This document shows positions 1 to 9,881 of a stretch of DNA of 64,000 bases, in pieces (the stretch's first letter is position 1; each line of letters opens with the position of its first letter). Below the pieces are notes generated by a model. It ran no database searches and was not told the origin of the DNA. It saw only the letters and a program-made list of their open reading frames with translations. Location of the stretch: the NCBI RefSeq assembly GCF_001468265.1, contig NZ_LNRZ01000002.1, positions 558,001 to 622,000 on the forward strand, given 5' to 3'. The DNA is from Sphingopyxis sp. H050 (GTDB lineage Bacteria; Pseudomonadota; Alphaproteobacteria; Sphingomonadales; Sphingomonadaceae). Position numbers and translations under genes: made by a program.

Positions 1-122
1 AGGAAAATCTGGTCGGCCATGCGATGGTCAGCATGTTCTCGACCGACGGGTCGGCGAGCTGGATCAACCCGATCAGCTGGTTCACCGCAGCGCGCTGGAG
101 CCGTATTGGGGACGGCTTTTGA
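1..122 (+). CDS. lepB: Signal peptidase I, C-terminal end (partial)
   Basis: Only the last 39 codons are present; the reading frame enters at base 3 and stops with TGA at 120-122. The encoded tail contains STDGSA, then [20 protein letters not shown], which is the characteristic C-terminus of alphaproteobacterial signal peptidase I, the membrane serine protease that removes signal peptides from exported proteins. The stop codon overlaps the TTG start of rnc (TTGA), and lepB-rnc-era is a well-known operon order, which supports the call. The catalytic residues lie outside the window. Confidence 0.85.
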   Translation, partial: ENLVGHAMVSMFSTDGSASWINPISWFTAARWSRIGDGF

Positions 123-802
123 ACGACCGCGTTTCCGCGGAGACGATCGCAGCCATTACCGGCGCCGCACCCCGCGACCTTGGCCTCTATCACGAGGCGC
201 TGACCCACGGCAGCAGCGGTGCGGGCGATTATCAGCGCCTTGAGTTTCTGGGCGACCGCGTATTGGGCCTCGTTATCGCTTCAGAACTGTTTCGCCGCTT
301 TCCGAAAGCCGCCGAAGGCGAGCTGTCGTCGCGGCTGCACGCGCTCGCCTCGGGCGAAACCTGCGCGCGGATCGCGCAAGGCATGGATCTGAGCGCTCAC
401 GTCCATTTCGGGAGCCAGGCGATCGGCGACGGCGGCCGGCATAGCGACAATATCGCCGCCGACGTGCTCGAGGCCCTCATCGGCGCGCTCTGGCTCGACC
501 TTGGCGAAGAAGCTGCGCGCGCGTTCATCGTCACCAAGTGGGGGCCCATGATCGAGGGTCAGGTCGCCGCGCCCAAGCACCCCAAGGCGGCGCTCCAGGA
601 ATGGGCGCTCGCGCGCAAGCGCAAGCCGCCCGAGTATCGCCTCGTCCGCCGCGACGGTCCGGACCATGCCCCGCGCTTTCTTGTCGCCGTCGCAGTCGGC
701 AAGCTCGCCGAGGCCGAAGGCGAAGGCGCGTCGAAGCAGGCGGCAGAGAAAGCGGCGGCGGCGGCGCTGCTCGAACGACTGACACAGGAAGACATTAAAT
801 GA
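119..802 (+). CDS. rnc: Ribonuclease III
   Basis: This 227-residue protein is double-strand-specific RNase III, which processes rRNA precursors and structured mRNAs in the cytoplasm. The family signature [11 protein letters not shown] is at residues 40-50, supplying metal-binding Glu42 and Asp46; a second acidic pair sits in [13 protein letters not shown] near residue 115. A double-stranded RNA-binding domain follows from about residue 155. The start is TTG, overlapping the lepB stop by two bases, and the stop overlaps the era ATG in ATGA, so lepB, rnc and era are almost certainly co-transcribed and translationally coupled. Length is normal for the family. Confidence 0.96.
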   Translation: MNDRVSAETIAAITGAAPRDLGLYHEALTHGSSGAGDYQRLEFLGDRVLGLVIASELFRRFPKAAEGELSSRLHALASGETCARIAQGMDLSAHVHFGSQAIGDGGRHSDNIAADVLEALIGALWLDLGEEAARAFIVTKWGPMIEGQVAAPKHPKAALQEWALARKRKPPEYRLVRRDGPDHAPRFLVAVAVGKLAEAEGEGASKQAAEKAAAAALLERLTQEDIK

Positions 803-1692
803 CCCAGCGCTGCGGTTTCGTGGCCGTCGTCGGCGCGCCCAATGCTGGCAAATCGACCATCGTCAACGCCCTCGTCGGGCAGAAGGTCGCGATCGTCAGC
901 CCCAAGGCGCAGACGACGCGCACCCGCCTGATGGGCGTCGCGATGGAGGGCGACACGCAGATCGTCCTGATCGACACGCCGGGTATCTTCGCGCCGACGC
1001 GCCGCCTCGACCGCGCGATGGTCGCGGCGGCATGGGGTAGCCTCGAGGAGGCCGAAGCGATCCTTGTCATGGTCGACGCCGCAGCCAAGCTGACGGGCCG
1101 CGTCGAGCGGGTGCTGGAAGGCGTCGCCAACCGGCCCGAAAAGAAATATCTGATCCTCAACAAGGTCGACCTGACCAAGAAGGACAAGTTGCTGACGATC
1201 GCGACCGAGCTCAACGCCAAGGTCGCGTTCGACGAGACGTACTTCGTCTCGGCGAGCAGTGGCGACGGGGTCGCCGAGCTCAAGGCCAATCTCGCGGCGC
1301 TGATGCCCGAGGGGCCGTGGCATTTCCCCGAGGACGAGGTCAGCGATGCGCCCGAGCGCATGCTCGCGGCCGAAATCACGCGGGAGCAGCTTTATCGCCA
1401 GCTCCACGAGGAACTACCTTATCAGTCGACGGTCGAGACCGAACTGTTCAAGACGCGTCCCGACGGCAGCGCTGAAATCCACCAGCAGATTTTCGTCGCG
1501 CGCGACACCCAGCGCGCGATCGTGCTCGGCAAGGGCGGCGCGCGCATCAAGGAAATCGGCGCCCGCGCCCGCGCCGAACTGACCGAACTGATGGGCCGCA
1601 AGGTCCACCTGTTCCTGCACGTCAAGGTCAAGGAAGACTGGGACGAAGACCGCGGCGTCTATCGCGACATGGGGCTCGACTGGGTCGACTAA
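799..1692 (+). CDS. era: GTPase Era
   Basis: This 297-residue GTPase binds 16S rRNA and assists 30S ribosomal subunit maturation. The P-loop GAPNAGKST is at residues 12-20, DTPG at 59-62 and NKVD near residue 122, followed by a C-terminal KH domain with its [11 protein letters not shown] loop near residue 245. The ATG overlaps the end of rnc (ATGA). The gene ends in a tail-to-tail overlap of three bases with the lipase gene on the other strand, so no intergenic terminator separates them. Confidence 0.96.
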   Translation: MTQRCGFVAVVGAPNAGKSTIVNALVGQKVAIVSPKAQTTRTRLMGVAMEGDTQIVLIDTPGIFAPTRRLDRAMVAAAWGSLEEAEAILVMVDAAAKLTGRVERVLEGVANRPEKKYLILNKVDLTKKDKLLTIATELNAKVAFDETYFVSASSGDGVAELKANLAALMPEGPWHFPEDEVSDAPERMLAAEITREQLYRQLHEELPYQSTVETELFKTRPDGSAEIHQQIFVARDTQRAIVLGKGGARIKEIGARARAELTELMGRKVHLFLHVKVKEDWDEDRGVYRDMGLDWVD

Positions 1693-2816
1693 ATCCGTCT
1701 GCAGTCGTCGGGGGGCGGAGCCCCGTCGAAGCGCGCACTGATCCAGCTCAACGTTTCGCCGACGCTGTCTTTCGCGCTCGCGCCATGTTCGGTGCCGCGC
1801 ATCTCGATCCAGCGCAGCTTCGTCTTGTTCCGGCAGACGGCCTTGGCGAACTTGCGCGTCACCGTGGGCGCGACGATCACGTCCTTGTCGCCCTGCGCCA
1901 GCAGCAGCGGCCCCGGCACCCGCGCCGGATCGACGCTGTTCGCGCGGGCGAGCGACTTCCACGGCTCGATCTGGCCGATGTCCTTGTTCCGCGTAACGCG
2001 CGCGACGGTCAGGATGCCGAGGATCGTGCCGAGCTTCGGCTTCTTCTCCAAACTGACGCAATTATTCTCGGCAAGGCGGTGGATGACGCCCGCATTGGTC
2101 TTGTTGACGATGGTGTCGAGCGAATAGCCGTAGAGCGTCGACCAGCTATGCAGTGCGAACGACAGCAGCAGCGCGCGGGCATTCTTGTCGCTGCCTTCGC
2201 GCAGGTTCGCAGCGAGATCGGTGGGCGGCGCCGCGGCGGCGGCCCCGACCAGCGTCAGGTCGGGCGCGTAGCGGCGCGCGTTGGTCGCAGTCCATAGCGC
2301 CGCATGCCCGCCCTGTGACTCGCCCCACACGGCAAAGCTGCTGCCCGCCGCCGCACCAGGAATGCCTCGCGCCGCACGCACGGCGTCGAGCACCGCGTAG
2401 GAGGTATCGTCGCCGATCAGGAACGGGTGCATCGTCGGATTGCCGAGCCCGATATAGTCGGGAGCGACGACCACATAGCCCTGCCGCACCGCGGGCTCGA
2501 CCCCCGCAGAAGCACCGAAGAAATTGGGGCTGAGCGATGGCGCGCACTTCTCGGCGACGCCCCATGCGCCGTGCGTCCACGCGATCACGCGGCGCGGGCG
2601 CGGCGGGATCGCTTCCATCGGTGCGGCGACGAGTCCCGTCACCTGCATGCGCGCACCCTGCCCGTTCGTGGTCCAGTAGCTGACGCGCCACGCCTGCACG
2701 CCGGGCGGCGCGGTTGCAACCGGATCGGCGGAAATGAGCGTTCCGGGCTGCTGCGCCAGTGCGGGTACGGCGGCAACGGCAAGGAGTGTGAGCAAGGCGG
2801 CAAGCAAACGGCGCAT
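1689..2816 (-). CDS. Secreted lipase-type alpha/beta hydrolase
   Basis: The 375-residue protein starts with a clear Sec signal peptide (about residues 1-21, ending A-L-A). It resembles secretory lipases (LIP family): oxyanion region WTHGAWG near residue 85, nucleophile elbow GESQGG at residues 165-170 with Ser167 as the presumed catalytic residue, and later GDKDV and TEHG segments that would supply Asp and His. The product is probably periplasmic or exported. Its gene lies 66 bases downstream of topA on the same strand and may be read with it. The substrate cannot be deduced from sequence; an esterase or acyltransferase activity is equally possible. Confidence 0.75.
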   Translation of the reverse strand: MRRLLAALLTLLAVAAVPALAQQPGTLISADPVATAPPGVQAWRVSYWTTNGQGARMQVTGLVAAPMEAIPPRPRRVIAWTHGAWGVAEKCAPSLSPNFFGASAGVEPAVRQGYVVVAPDYIGLGNPTMHPFLIGDDTSYAVLDAVRAARGIPGAAAGSSFAVWGESQGGHAALWTATNARRYAPDLTLVGAAAAAPPTDLAANLREGSDKNARALLLSFALHSWSTLYGYSLDTIVNKTNAGVIHRLAENNCVSLEKKPKLGTILGILTVARVTRNKDIGQIEPWKSLARANSVDPARVPGPLLLAQGDKDVIVAPTVTRKFAKAVCRNKTKLRWIEMRGTEHGASAKDSVGETLSWISARFDGAPPPDDCRRI

Positions 2817-2882
2817 CGAATGTCCTCCCGATGCGCCGATGCTAACATGATAAGGCGGCGGCGAAAATGCCGCGAATTAACG

Positions 2883-5435
2883 CTATTCCGTCGCGGCCTT
2901 CTTTTTCGCCGGGGCCTTTTTGGCCGGCGCCTTCTTGACGGCCGCTTTCTTCGCAGGAGCCTTCTTCTTGCCCTTCGCCGGTCCCTTCGCCGCGCGGGCG
3001 TCGATCAGCGCGATGGCCTCTTCCTCGGTCAGCGCGTCGGCTTCGACCGTCTTGGGCAGCGTCGCGTTGGTCGTGCCGTCGGTCACATAAGGACCGAAAC
3101 GCCCTGCCATCAGCTTCATCTCGCCCCCGCTCGTCGGATGCGGGCCGAAGGTCTTGAGCGGCTCGGCCTTCGCGCGACCACCACGCCCACCGCCATTCGC
3201 GGCATCGGCGATGCGCGCCACCGCGGCGTTCATGCCGATGTCGAAGATTTCGGCGGTGCCGGTCAGCTTCGCATATTTGCCATCGTGGAGCAGATAGGGG
3301 CCATAACGACCAAGCCCCGCCATGATGACCTTGCCGCTCTCGGGATGCGTGCCGACCTCGCGCGGCAGACTCAGCAGCCGCAGCGCATAGTCGAGGTCGA
3401 AGTCTTCCGCGGGAATATCCTTCGGAATCGACGACCGCTTCGCCTCCTTGCCGTCGCCGAGCTGGATGTACGGGCCGAACCGCCCGCTGCGCTTCGACAC
3501 TTCCAGCCCGCTTTCGGGGTCGGTGCCCATGACCTCGGGGCCGGCATCGCCATTGTCGGCGCCGCCCGGCTGGGCAAATTTCCGCGTGAACTTGCAGTCA
3601 GGATAGTTGCTGCACGCAATGAACGGCCCGAACTTGCCGCCGCGCAGCGCGAGCCGCCCTTTCCCGCAATTGGGGCAGAGCCGGGGATCGCTGCCGTCGC
3701 CCTTGTCGGGGAAGAGATAGGGGCCGAGAAACTCGTCGAGCGCCGCAGTGATCTCCGACGGCTTCTGCTCCATCACCTCGCCCGTGCGCGGCTTGAAGTC
3801 GCGCCAGAATCGTTCGAGCACCGCCTGCCACTGCGCGCGGCCGCCCGACACATCGTCGAGCTCTTCCTCTAGACCCGCGGTGAAATCATATTCGACGTAG
3901 CGATTGAAGAAGCGTTCGAGGAACGCGGTCAGCAGCCGCCCGCTCTCTTCGGGAATGAAGCGGTTCTTCTCGACGCGCACATAGGCGCGGTCCTTCAGCA
4001 CCTGCAGGATCGCGGCATAGGTCGACGGGCGCCCGATCCCGAGTTCCTCCATCTTCTTGACGAGGCTCGCTTCCGAATAGCGCGGCGGCGGCTGCGTCTC
4101 ATGGCTTTCGACCTCGACGCCGGTCTTTGCGGGCGCGTCGCCCTTGTCCATCGCCGGGAGCAGGCGCGCATCCTCGTCTTCCGCATCGTCGCGGCCTTCG
4201 TCATAGAGCGCGAGGAAGCCGGGGAATTTCACCACCTGGCCGGTCGCGCGCAGCACCGTCTTGCCGGTGCCGTCGCTCAGATCGACGCTGGTCCGCTCGA
4301 GACGCGCCGACGCCATCTGGCTCGCGAGCGCGCGCTTCCAGATCAGATCGTACAAGCGCGCATGATCGCCGCCGCCAACCTTATCCTTGCCGAAATCGGT
4401 CGGACGGATCGCCTCGTGCGCTTCCTGCGCATTCTTCGCCTTGGTCTGATATTGGCGCGGCTGATCGGGGACGTAACCGCCGTCGTAGCGCGTCGCGATC
4501 GCCTTCCGCGCCGCGCTGATCGCGCTGCCGTCCATCTGGACGCCGTCGGTCCGCATATAGGTGATCGCGCCATCCTCATAAAGGTCCTGCGCGACGCGCA
4601 TCGTGTGGCTCGCGGAGAAGCCGAGCTTGCGCGCCGCCTCCTGCTGCATCGTCGAGGTCGTGAAGGGTGGCGGCGGGTTACGCGTCAGCGGTTTAGTCTC
4701 GACCGTATCGACGGTGAAATGCCCCGCCTGCACATCGGCTTCGGCAGCGCGCGCGTCGGCCTCGGTGCCGATCGACAGCCGCTCGATCTTGTCGCCGCGC
4801 CAGCGCGCCAGCCGCGCCTTGAACGGCGTCCCCGCCATCTCGAACAGCCCCGTGACCGACCAATATTGCTGCGCAACAAAGGCCTCGATCTCGCGCTCGC
4901 GCTCGACGATCATCCGCAGCGTCACCGACTGCACACGGCCTGCCGATTTGGCGCCGGGCAGCTTGCGCCACAACACCGGCGACAGGGTGAAACCGACGAG
5001 ATAGTCGAGCGCACGGCGCGCACGATAGGCGTCGATCAGGTCAGTATCGAGCTCGCGCGGATGCGCCATCGCGTCGGTCACCGCCTGTTTGGTGATCGCA
5101 TTGAAGGTCACGCGGTCGACGGCCTGCGGCAGCGCCTTTTTCTGGCGCAGCAGTTCCTGGACATGCCAGCTGATCGCCTCGCCCTCGCGATCGGGGTCGG
5201 TCGCGAGGATCAGGCGGTCGGCCGACTTGGCCGCGTCCTGGATGTCCTTCATCCGCTTCGCCTTGTCGGGATACATCTGCCACTGCATCGCGAAGCTGTC
5301 GTCGGGATCGACCGATCCGTCCTTGGGAGGAAGGTCGCGGACGTGGCCATAGCTGGCCAGCACCTTGAAATCACGACCGAGATATTTCTCGATCGTCTTC
5401 GCCTTGGCGGGCGATTCCACAATTACCAACTGCAT
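2883..5435 (-). CDS. topA: DNA topoisomerase I
   Basis: This 850-residue type IA topoisomerase relaxes negative supercoils. The Toprim domain opens with IVESPAKAKTI and carries DPDREGE at residues 80-86; the active-site tyrosine is Tyr293 in ITYMRTDG. A four-cysteine zinc finger (CPNCG, then CSNYPDC) lies near residues 590-620 and is followed by several finger-like repeats without cysteines, each built around a G-x-F/Y-G-P motif. The protein ends in a tail of about 30 residues rich in Lys, Ala and Pro, typical of alphaproteobacterial TopA and suited to non-specific DNA binding. The ATG has no closely overlapping upstream gene; the frameshifted vWA gene ends 105 bases upstream. Confidence 0.97.
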   Translation of the reverse strand: MQLVIVESPAKAKTIEKYLGRDFKVLASYGHVRDLPPKDGSVDPDDSFAMQWQMYPDKAKRMKDIQDAAKSADRLILATDPDREGEAISWHVQELLRQKKALPQAVDRVTFNAITKQAVTDAMAHPRELDTDLIDAYRARRALDYLVGFTLSPVLWRKLPGAKSAGRVQSVTLRMIVEREREIEAFVAQQYWSVTGLFEMAGTPFKARLARWRGDKIERLSIGTEADARAAEADVQAGHFTVDTVETKPLTRNPPPPFTTSTMQQEAARKLGFSASHTMRVAQDLYEDGAITYMRTDGVQMDGSAISAARKAIATRYDGGYVPDQPRQYQTKAKNAQEAHEAIRPTDFGKDKVGGGDHARLYDLIWKRALASQMASARLERTSVDLSDGTGKTVLRATGQVVKFPGFLALYDEGRDDAEDEDARLLPAMDKGDAPAKTGVEVESHETQPPPRYSEASLVKKMEELGIGRPSTYAAILQVLKDRAYVRVEKNRFIPEESGRLLTAFLERFFNRYVEYDFTAGLEEELDDVSGGRAQWQAVLERFWRDFKPRTGEVMEQKPSEITAALDEFLGPYLFPDKGDGSDPRLCPNCGKGRLALRGGKFGPFIACSNYPDCKFTRKFAQPGGADNGDAGPEVMGTDPESGLEVSKRSGRFGPYIQLGDGKEAKRSSIPKDIPAEDFDLDYALRLLSLPREVGTHPESGKVIMAGLGRYGPYLLHDGKYAKLTGTAEIFDIGMNAAVARIADAANGGGRGGRAKAEPLKTFGPHPTSGGEMKLMAGRFGPYVTDGTTNATLPKTVEADALTEEEAIALIDARAAKGPAKGKKKAPAKKAAVKKAPAKKAPAKKKAATE

Positions 5436-5482
5436 TGAAAATTCGTTCCCCGGAAACTCTTACGTACGTACGCGCGAGGGTG

Positions 5483-5526
5483 GCGGGCGTCCGCCCCTCC
5501 CGTCAAGGGAGAAATCGGACGCCCGC
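5483..5526. other. Perfect hairpin between the vWA gene and topA
   Basis: An 11-base arm (GCGGGCGTCCG, 5483-5493) is perfectly complementary to 5516-5526, with a nested CTCCC/GGGAG stem in the 22-base loop. It sits after the stop of the minus-strand vWA gene and before topA. There is no T-run on the downstream side, so an intrinsic terminator is not certain; a processing or RNA-stabilising structure is possible. Next to it, at 5460-5472, is the self-complementary ACGTACGTACG. Confidence 0.5.
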
Positions 5527-5540
5527 TCCGGGAGGCGTGC

Positions 5541-7111
5541 TCAGCTATTCTGCCATTTGAAATCCGCAGGCAGGATGCATTTGCCCGCGTCATACTTGCC
5601 CACGCTGCGGATGATTTCCTGGTCCTCGGGCTCGATGCGGCGGCCGCTGATCTGGCTGTCGATCACCCGGCGAACCAGCGCGTCGAGCTTCGTCACCAGA
5701 TAGCAGTCGATCGCCGGCGGCGCGTGCGGATTGCCGACGCCGCTGTCGTCGGTCAGGAACAGATAGCGCGACTGGGTCGCCGCCGCCATCGCGCGCATCG
5801 CATATTCGGCCTTGTCGGCAACGCCCGACGCGGCGACCGGGGTGATGTGGATGCGTTTGGCGCGCGCGGCCTCGGCCGCCTGCCACGTCCGTCCGAACAG
5901 CTCGTCGTGCGGCGGGGCGTCGGCCACCAGCAGCAACGACTTCACCGCATCGGGCCGCCAGTCCTGCCCCACCGCGCGGATCAGCGCCTGATCCATCGCT
6001 TCAGGATAATCGCCGCCACCGTTCGCGTCCTGTCGCGCGAGCGCACCCTGTACGCGCCCAATGTCGCGGTCGAAGGCCACGGTGCGCGTGACATAATCGT
6101 CGCCGAGATCGCGATAGAAGACGAAGCCGATCCGGATGTCGAGATCGCGATGCTTCGCGGTGATCGACGAGATGATCGAGCGCAGTTCCGACTGGAGGTA
6201 GCGGATCTCGTCGCCCATGCTGCCGGTCGTATCGACGACGAGCATCAGGTCGAGCTTGGTCGCCTTCGCCGCCGCCTGGTTCGCGGTCAGGCCGACCGTC
6301 TGGCCGCCCGGCGCATCGGCGACGAGCACCGGGCGCGCATCGGCGATTGTCCGCCCGCCCCGTCGCGCCGAAATGGTGATCCGCTCGCTCAGCCGGTCGA
6401 GGCCGGGGAAGAACACCGCGCTGCCGTCGGCTTGCGTCGCCAAGGTGATGCTGTTGCCGTCGCTGCACGTCACCACGACGTCGGCGAAGGGGATCGGCTG
6501 ACCGCTGCGGTCGTTCACTTTCACCGTCACGACGCGCATCGTGTCGACCCCCGGCAGGCTGCGGATCTCCTGCCCCATATTGCCGCTGCGATTGACATAG
6601 CTCGCATAGAGTTCGGGATTGAGCAGGTCGTCATGCTCTCCCGCGGTCAGGATGCCCGACTGCGGCTGGGGCTGCGGATAGGGCCGCGGCGGCACGCTGG
6701 CGATCTTTTCCTCGCTGTAGTCGGCGGACGATCCCGGCACCGGCGGTGCGACGGCCGCTGCCGGCGACGCTTCGACGGCGCCCGACCCGCTGGCCGCGGA
6801 AACCACACGCGATCCGGTGACGACGACGTCGCGCGCGCTGCTTTCATAGGCGGCGGAGCCATCGGCGGTTCGGGGGCTATCGCCGTATCGGCGCGGACGC
6901 GACCTCCCTTGGTCTTGGTATCGACGGCGTCCATCTGTTGTTGCTGCGGCCGCGCTTCGGGATCGAGGCGCGGCAGCGGGTCGGCGTTGCGGCAGAAGCC
7001 GTCCTGCCGTGGCGGCGTCGTCGCGTTGGCGGCCGCGATCGGCAGCGGCGCCGGCGCTGCAGCCAATATCGCAGCCATCGTCACGCCGGTCAGAAGTCGG
7101 CTTCGCATCAT
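5541..7111 (-). CDS. Secreted von Willebrand factor type A protein, apparent frameshift
   Basis: The start ATG at 7111 is preceded by GGGGAG and opens a signal peptide, followed by a Pro/Ala-rich stretch. That frame is open for 87 codons to about 6851. The protein then continues in another frame from 6848 with ESSARDVVVTGSR, a beta-sandwich-like segment, and a vWA domain with metal-site motif DTTGSMGDE, to the stop at 5541. Restoring one base near 6849-6851 would give about 522 residues with ...APP-x-YESSARD..., as expected for an exported vWA protein. No slippery run is visible, so this is either a sequencing error or a recent inactivation. The gene interrupts the common dprA-topA order. Function is unknown; vWA domains usually mediate metal-dependent protein contacts. 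Confidence 0.7.
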
Positions 7112-7155
7112 CAATCTCCCCGTCATGTGATACAATATCATCAGCCTGTGGGTCC

Positions 7156-7177
7156 GTCGCTGAACCGTGGCTGAACC
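7156..7177. promoter_or_regulatory. Tandem 11-bp direct repeat upstream of the vWA gene
   Basis: Two abutting 11-mers, GTCGCTGAACC and GTGGCTGAACC, differ at one position and have exactly one helical turn of periodicity. They lie 45 bases upstream of the vWA start at 7111, beyond an AT-rich TGATATTGTATCA segment that could hold the -10 region. This arrangement is typical of sites for OmpR/PhoB-type response regulators, which bind as tandem dimers; the regulator itself is not identifiable here. Confidence 0.45.
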
Positions 7178-7223
7178 AAGACGAAGCGTTAGATTGCAAT
7201 CGCTTGCCGCGCAGTGCGATCGA

Positions 7224-8309
7224 TCACAGAAGCGAGACGCGCGCGCCGGCATGGCGCTCGACCCGCCCCGCCAGCTCGAGTTCAAGCAGCACGAGCTGCA
7301 CCGCGGCGGCGGGCTGGCCGGACTGGCGGACGATCTCGTCGACTGCGACCGGCGTGGGGCCGAGCAGCTCGGCGATGCGGCCGCGATCGCCGTCCGAAGC
7401 CTCGCCCGATGCCGCCGGAGCTGCGAATCCGCGAACCGGCTCGCGCACCATCCGCCCGTCGATCGGCCCCACCGCTTCCAGCACATCGTCGACGTTCTGG
7501 ATCAGCGTCGCGCCCTCGCGGATCAACAGATTGCAGCCCTGCGCCCGCGGGTCGAGCGGCGATCCCGGCACCGCCATCACCTCCCGGCCATAGTCGCCGG
7601 CCCGGCGGGCGGTGATCAGCGAACCGGATTTCGGCGCGGCTTCGATCACCACGGTGCCGTGGGAAAGGCCCGCGATGATGCGGTTGCGCGCCGGGAAATG
7701 CCGTGCGAGCGGCTCGGCGCCCGGAGGCTGCTCGGCAATCAACAGTTGGTCTGTCGCGATCTTTTCCTGCAGTTCGGCATTCTCGGGCGGAAACGCGACA
7801 TCGATACCGCTGCCGATCACCGCGGCGGTGGCGCCGCCGAGCGCGCCGACATGCGCCGCGGTGTCGACCCCGCGCGCCAGACCGCTGACGACGGTCGCGC
7901 CGCGTGATGCCAGGTCGGCGGCGAGCTGGCGTGCAAAGCGGCACGCGACCGCCGAGGCGTTGCGGGCGCCGACGATCGCGACGCACGGCTGCCGCAGCAT
8001 CGCCGTATCGCCGCGTACGGTCAGGACCGGCGGCGCGCCCTCGACTTCGCGCAGCTGGGGCGAATAATCATTCTCGTCGATGAAGACATGCCGCGCGCCC
8101 AGTTCGGCGACGCGCTCGATCTCGCGTTCGACGCTATCGACCGATGCAATGTGCAGCTTCGCGCGTCCGCCGCGTTGCGCCAGATCGGGAAGCGCCTCGA
8201 TCGCCGCCTCTGCCGACCCGAAGCGCTGCATCAACTGCTGCCAGCTGACCGGGCCGACATGCGATGTGCGGATCAGGCGCAGCCGCGCCAGCCGCTCGGC
8301 AGGCGTCAC
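7224..8309 (-). CDS. dprA: DNA-processing protein DprA
   Basis: The 361-residue protein is the DprA/Smf single-stranded DNA-binding factor that loads RecA on incoming DNA during natural transformation. An N-terminal helical region (GPVSWQQLMQRFG) precedes the Rossmann-like core with ARNAS, SGLARGVDTAAH and GSGIDVAFPPEN motifs, and a winged-helix region occupies the last 60 or so residues. I chose the GTG at 8309 because it overlaps the stop of plsY (GTGA); the open frame continues far upstream, but that part is antisense to plsY and murI. The presence of comEC in the same window suggests that DNA uptake genes are retained. Confidence 0.92.
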   Translation of the reverse strand: MTPAERLARLRLIRTSHVGPVSWQQLMQRFGSAEAAIEALPDLAQRGGRAKLHIASVDSVEREIERVAELGARHVFIDENDYSPQLREVEGAPPVLTVRGDTAMLRQPCVAIVGARNASAVACRFARQLAADLASRGATVVSGLARGVDTAAHVGALGGATAAVIGSGIDVAFPPENAELQEKIATDQLLIAEQPPGAEPLARHFPARNRIIAGLSHGTVVIEAAPKSGSLITARRAGDYGREVMAVPGSPLDPRAQGCNLLIREGATLIQNVDDVLEAVGPIDGRMVREPVRGFAAPAASGEASDGDRGRIAELLGPTPVAVDEIVRQSGQPAAAVQLVLLELELAGRVERHAGARVSLL

Positions 8310-8911
8310 GCAGACGCGTCCTTCTTCGCCCCGATGCGCGGCTCTGTCCCGGCGCGCAGCCGCGCGATATTTTCGCGATGCCGCCAGAGCACGACGACGG
8401 CGAGGCACGCGAGTCCGATGGCATAGGCCCGATGGCCGAGCGCCGCCGCCGCAATCGGCGCGGCGACAGCGCCCACCATGCCGCCGAGCGAGGAAATGCG
8501 CGTGATCAACGCAGTGCCAAGCCACGCAACCGCAAAGATCACGCCGATCGGCCAAGCAAGCGCCAGCGACAGGCCGAGCAAGGTCGCGACGCCCTTCCCG
8601 CCCCGGAACTTCAGCCACACCGGATAGCAATGACCAATCATCGCCGCCGCGCCCGCGATCATGGCGCCGTCGGCGCCGGCCTCGGGTAGCCACAGCCGCG
8701 CGAGCGCGACCGCGACCGCGCCCTTCGCCCCGTCGAGGATCAGCGTTGCCGCCGCCAGTTCCTTGCGCCCGGTCCGCAGCACGTTGGTCGCGCCGATATT
8801 GCCCGATCCGATCTGGCGCAGATCGCCCGCACCGAACAGCCGCGTCAGGATGATGCCGAACGGGATCGAGCCCAGAAGATAGCCCATCAGCACCAAAGTT
8901 GCGATCAGCAT
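8306..8911 (-). CDS. plsY: Acyl phosphate:glycerol-3-phosphate acyltransferase PlsY
   Basis: PlsY makes lysophosphatidic acid from acyl phosphate and glycerol 3-phosphate, the first step of phospholipid synthesis in most bacteria. The 201-residue inner-membrane protein has five to seven hydrophobic segments and the three family motifs: GSIPFG near residue 14, GSGNIGATN near residue 38, and FRGGKGVAT near residue 105. The ATG at 8911 follows an AGGGGA ribosome site; upstream in-frame starts would extend the protein with unrelated polar residues. Its stop overlaps the dprA start. murI is divergently transcribed 124 bases away. Confidence 0.93.
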   Translation of the reverse strand: MLIATLVLMGYLLGSIPFGIILTRLFGAGDLRQIGSGNIGATNVLRTGRKELAAATLILDGAKGAVAVALARLWLPEAGADGAMIAGAAAMIGHCYPVWLKFRGGKGVATLLGLSLALAWPIGVIFAVAWLGTALITRISSLGGMVGAVAAPIAAAALGHRAYAIGLACLAVVVLWRHRENIARLRAGTEPRIGAKKDASA

Positions 8912-9035
8912 GCGCGGCGTCCCCTGCCCGCCGGAATCGCTCCGGCCTTCGTCGGGCCTTTTGGCGGCAGATAGGGGCATGGGTCAACGCCGCGCTTGCC
9001 GCAAAGCGCGCGTTTGGCGTATCGCCGCGTCCGAT

Positions 9036-9860
9036 ATGGATCATTCCCTCCCGCCCGATGCACCCGCCCCCGATGCGCCCATCCTCTTCTTCGACAGCGG
9101 CCTCGGCGGACTGACCGTGCTCGGCCCGACACGCGCGCTGCTGCCGACCGCGTCGATCGTCTATGCCGCCGACTATGCCGGTCTGCCTTATGGCCAGAAG
9201 GGCGATGACGAACTGGCGGCGCGCGTTCCCGCCCTGCTTGGCCGGCTCGTCGAGCGCTATCAGCCGCGGCTTGTCGTGATCGCCTGCAACACGGCCTCGA
9301 CGATCGCGCTCGCGCACGTCCGCGCCGCGCTCGACGTCCCGATCGTCGGCACCGTTCCCGCCATCAAGCCCGCTGCCGAGATGACGAAGAGCGGGGTGAT
9401 CGGCGTCCTCGGCACCGAGGCGACGGTGCGCCAGCCCTATGTCGACGACCTCAGCGCCAAATTCGCGGCTGGCAAAACCGTGCTGCGTCACGGCAGCCCG
9501 GGCCTCGTCACCGGCGCTGAAGCGAAGCTGCGCGGCGAGGCCGTCGACCCGGCGGTGATCGAGCGCGCCATCGCAGGACTGCGGGGCCAGTCCGGCGGCG
9601 AGAAGCTGGACGTCATCGTCCTTGCCTGCACCCATTTCCCGCTATTGCAGCAGGAATTGCAGGCTGAGGCAGGACCGGATATCGCGCTGATCGACGGCGC
9701 GGCGGGGATCGCGCGCCGCATCGCTTACCTGACCCGTGGGCAGAGTTGGCCCGCCGAAGCCCGGCCCGGCATCGCGGTGTTCACGCGCAGCGCCGAGCGC
9801 GCACCCCCGCCGCTCGCGGCGCTGGCGCCCTATGGCATCGGGTCGATCGAGACGATCTGA
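9036..9860 (+). CDS. murI: Glutamate racemase
   Basis: MurI interconverts L- and D-glutamate to supply D-Glu for peptidoglycan. The 274-residue protein shows the aspartate motif [12 protein letters not shown] (Asp20), the first catalytic cysteine in ACNTAST (Cys84) and the second in ACTHFPLL near residue 195, so the two-base mechanism is intact. The ATG at 9036 is chosen because the family's first strand begins within a few residues of it; the frame stays open upstream, but that section is antisense to plsY. Confidence 0.93.
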   Translation: MDHSLPPDAPAPDAPILFFDSGLGGLTVLGPTRALLPTASIVYAADYAGLPYGQKGDDELAARVPALLGRLVERYQPRLVVIACNTASTIALAHVRAALDVPIVGTVPAIKPAAEMTKSGVIGVLGTEATVRQPYVDDLSAKFAAGKTVLRHGSPGLVTGAEAKLRGEAVDPAVIERAIAGLRGQSGGEKLDVIVLACTHFPLLQQELQAEAGPDIALIDGAAGIARRIAYLTRGQSWPAEARPGIAVFTRSAERAPPPLAALAPYGIGSIETI

Positions 9861-9881
9861 GAGGACAATTTGTCCCATAGC

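Noticed and set aside
4101..5438. A plus-strand open frame of 445 codons opposite topA
   Set aside because: Antisense to well-supported topA coding sequence; composition is that of a GC-driven shadow frame.
8060..8076. Fur-like GAGAATGATTATTCG sequence
   Set aside because: It lies inside dprA coding sequence (Glu-Asn-Asp-Tyr-Ser) far from any start; treated as coincidence.
8310..9635. Extension of dprA upstream to about 800 residues
   Set aside because: The extension is antisense to murI and overlaps plsY in another frame; the GTG at 8309 in the GTGA overlap is the natural start.
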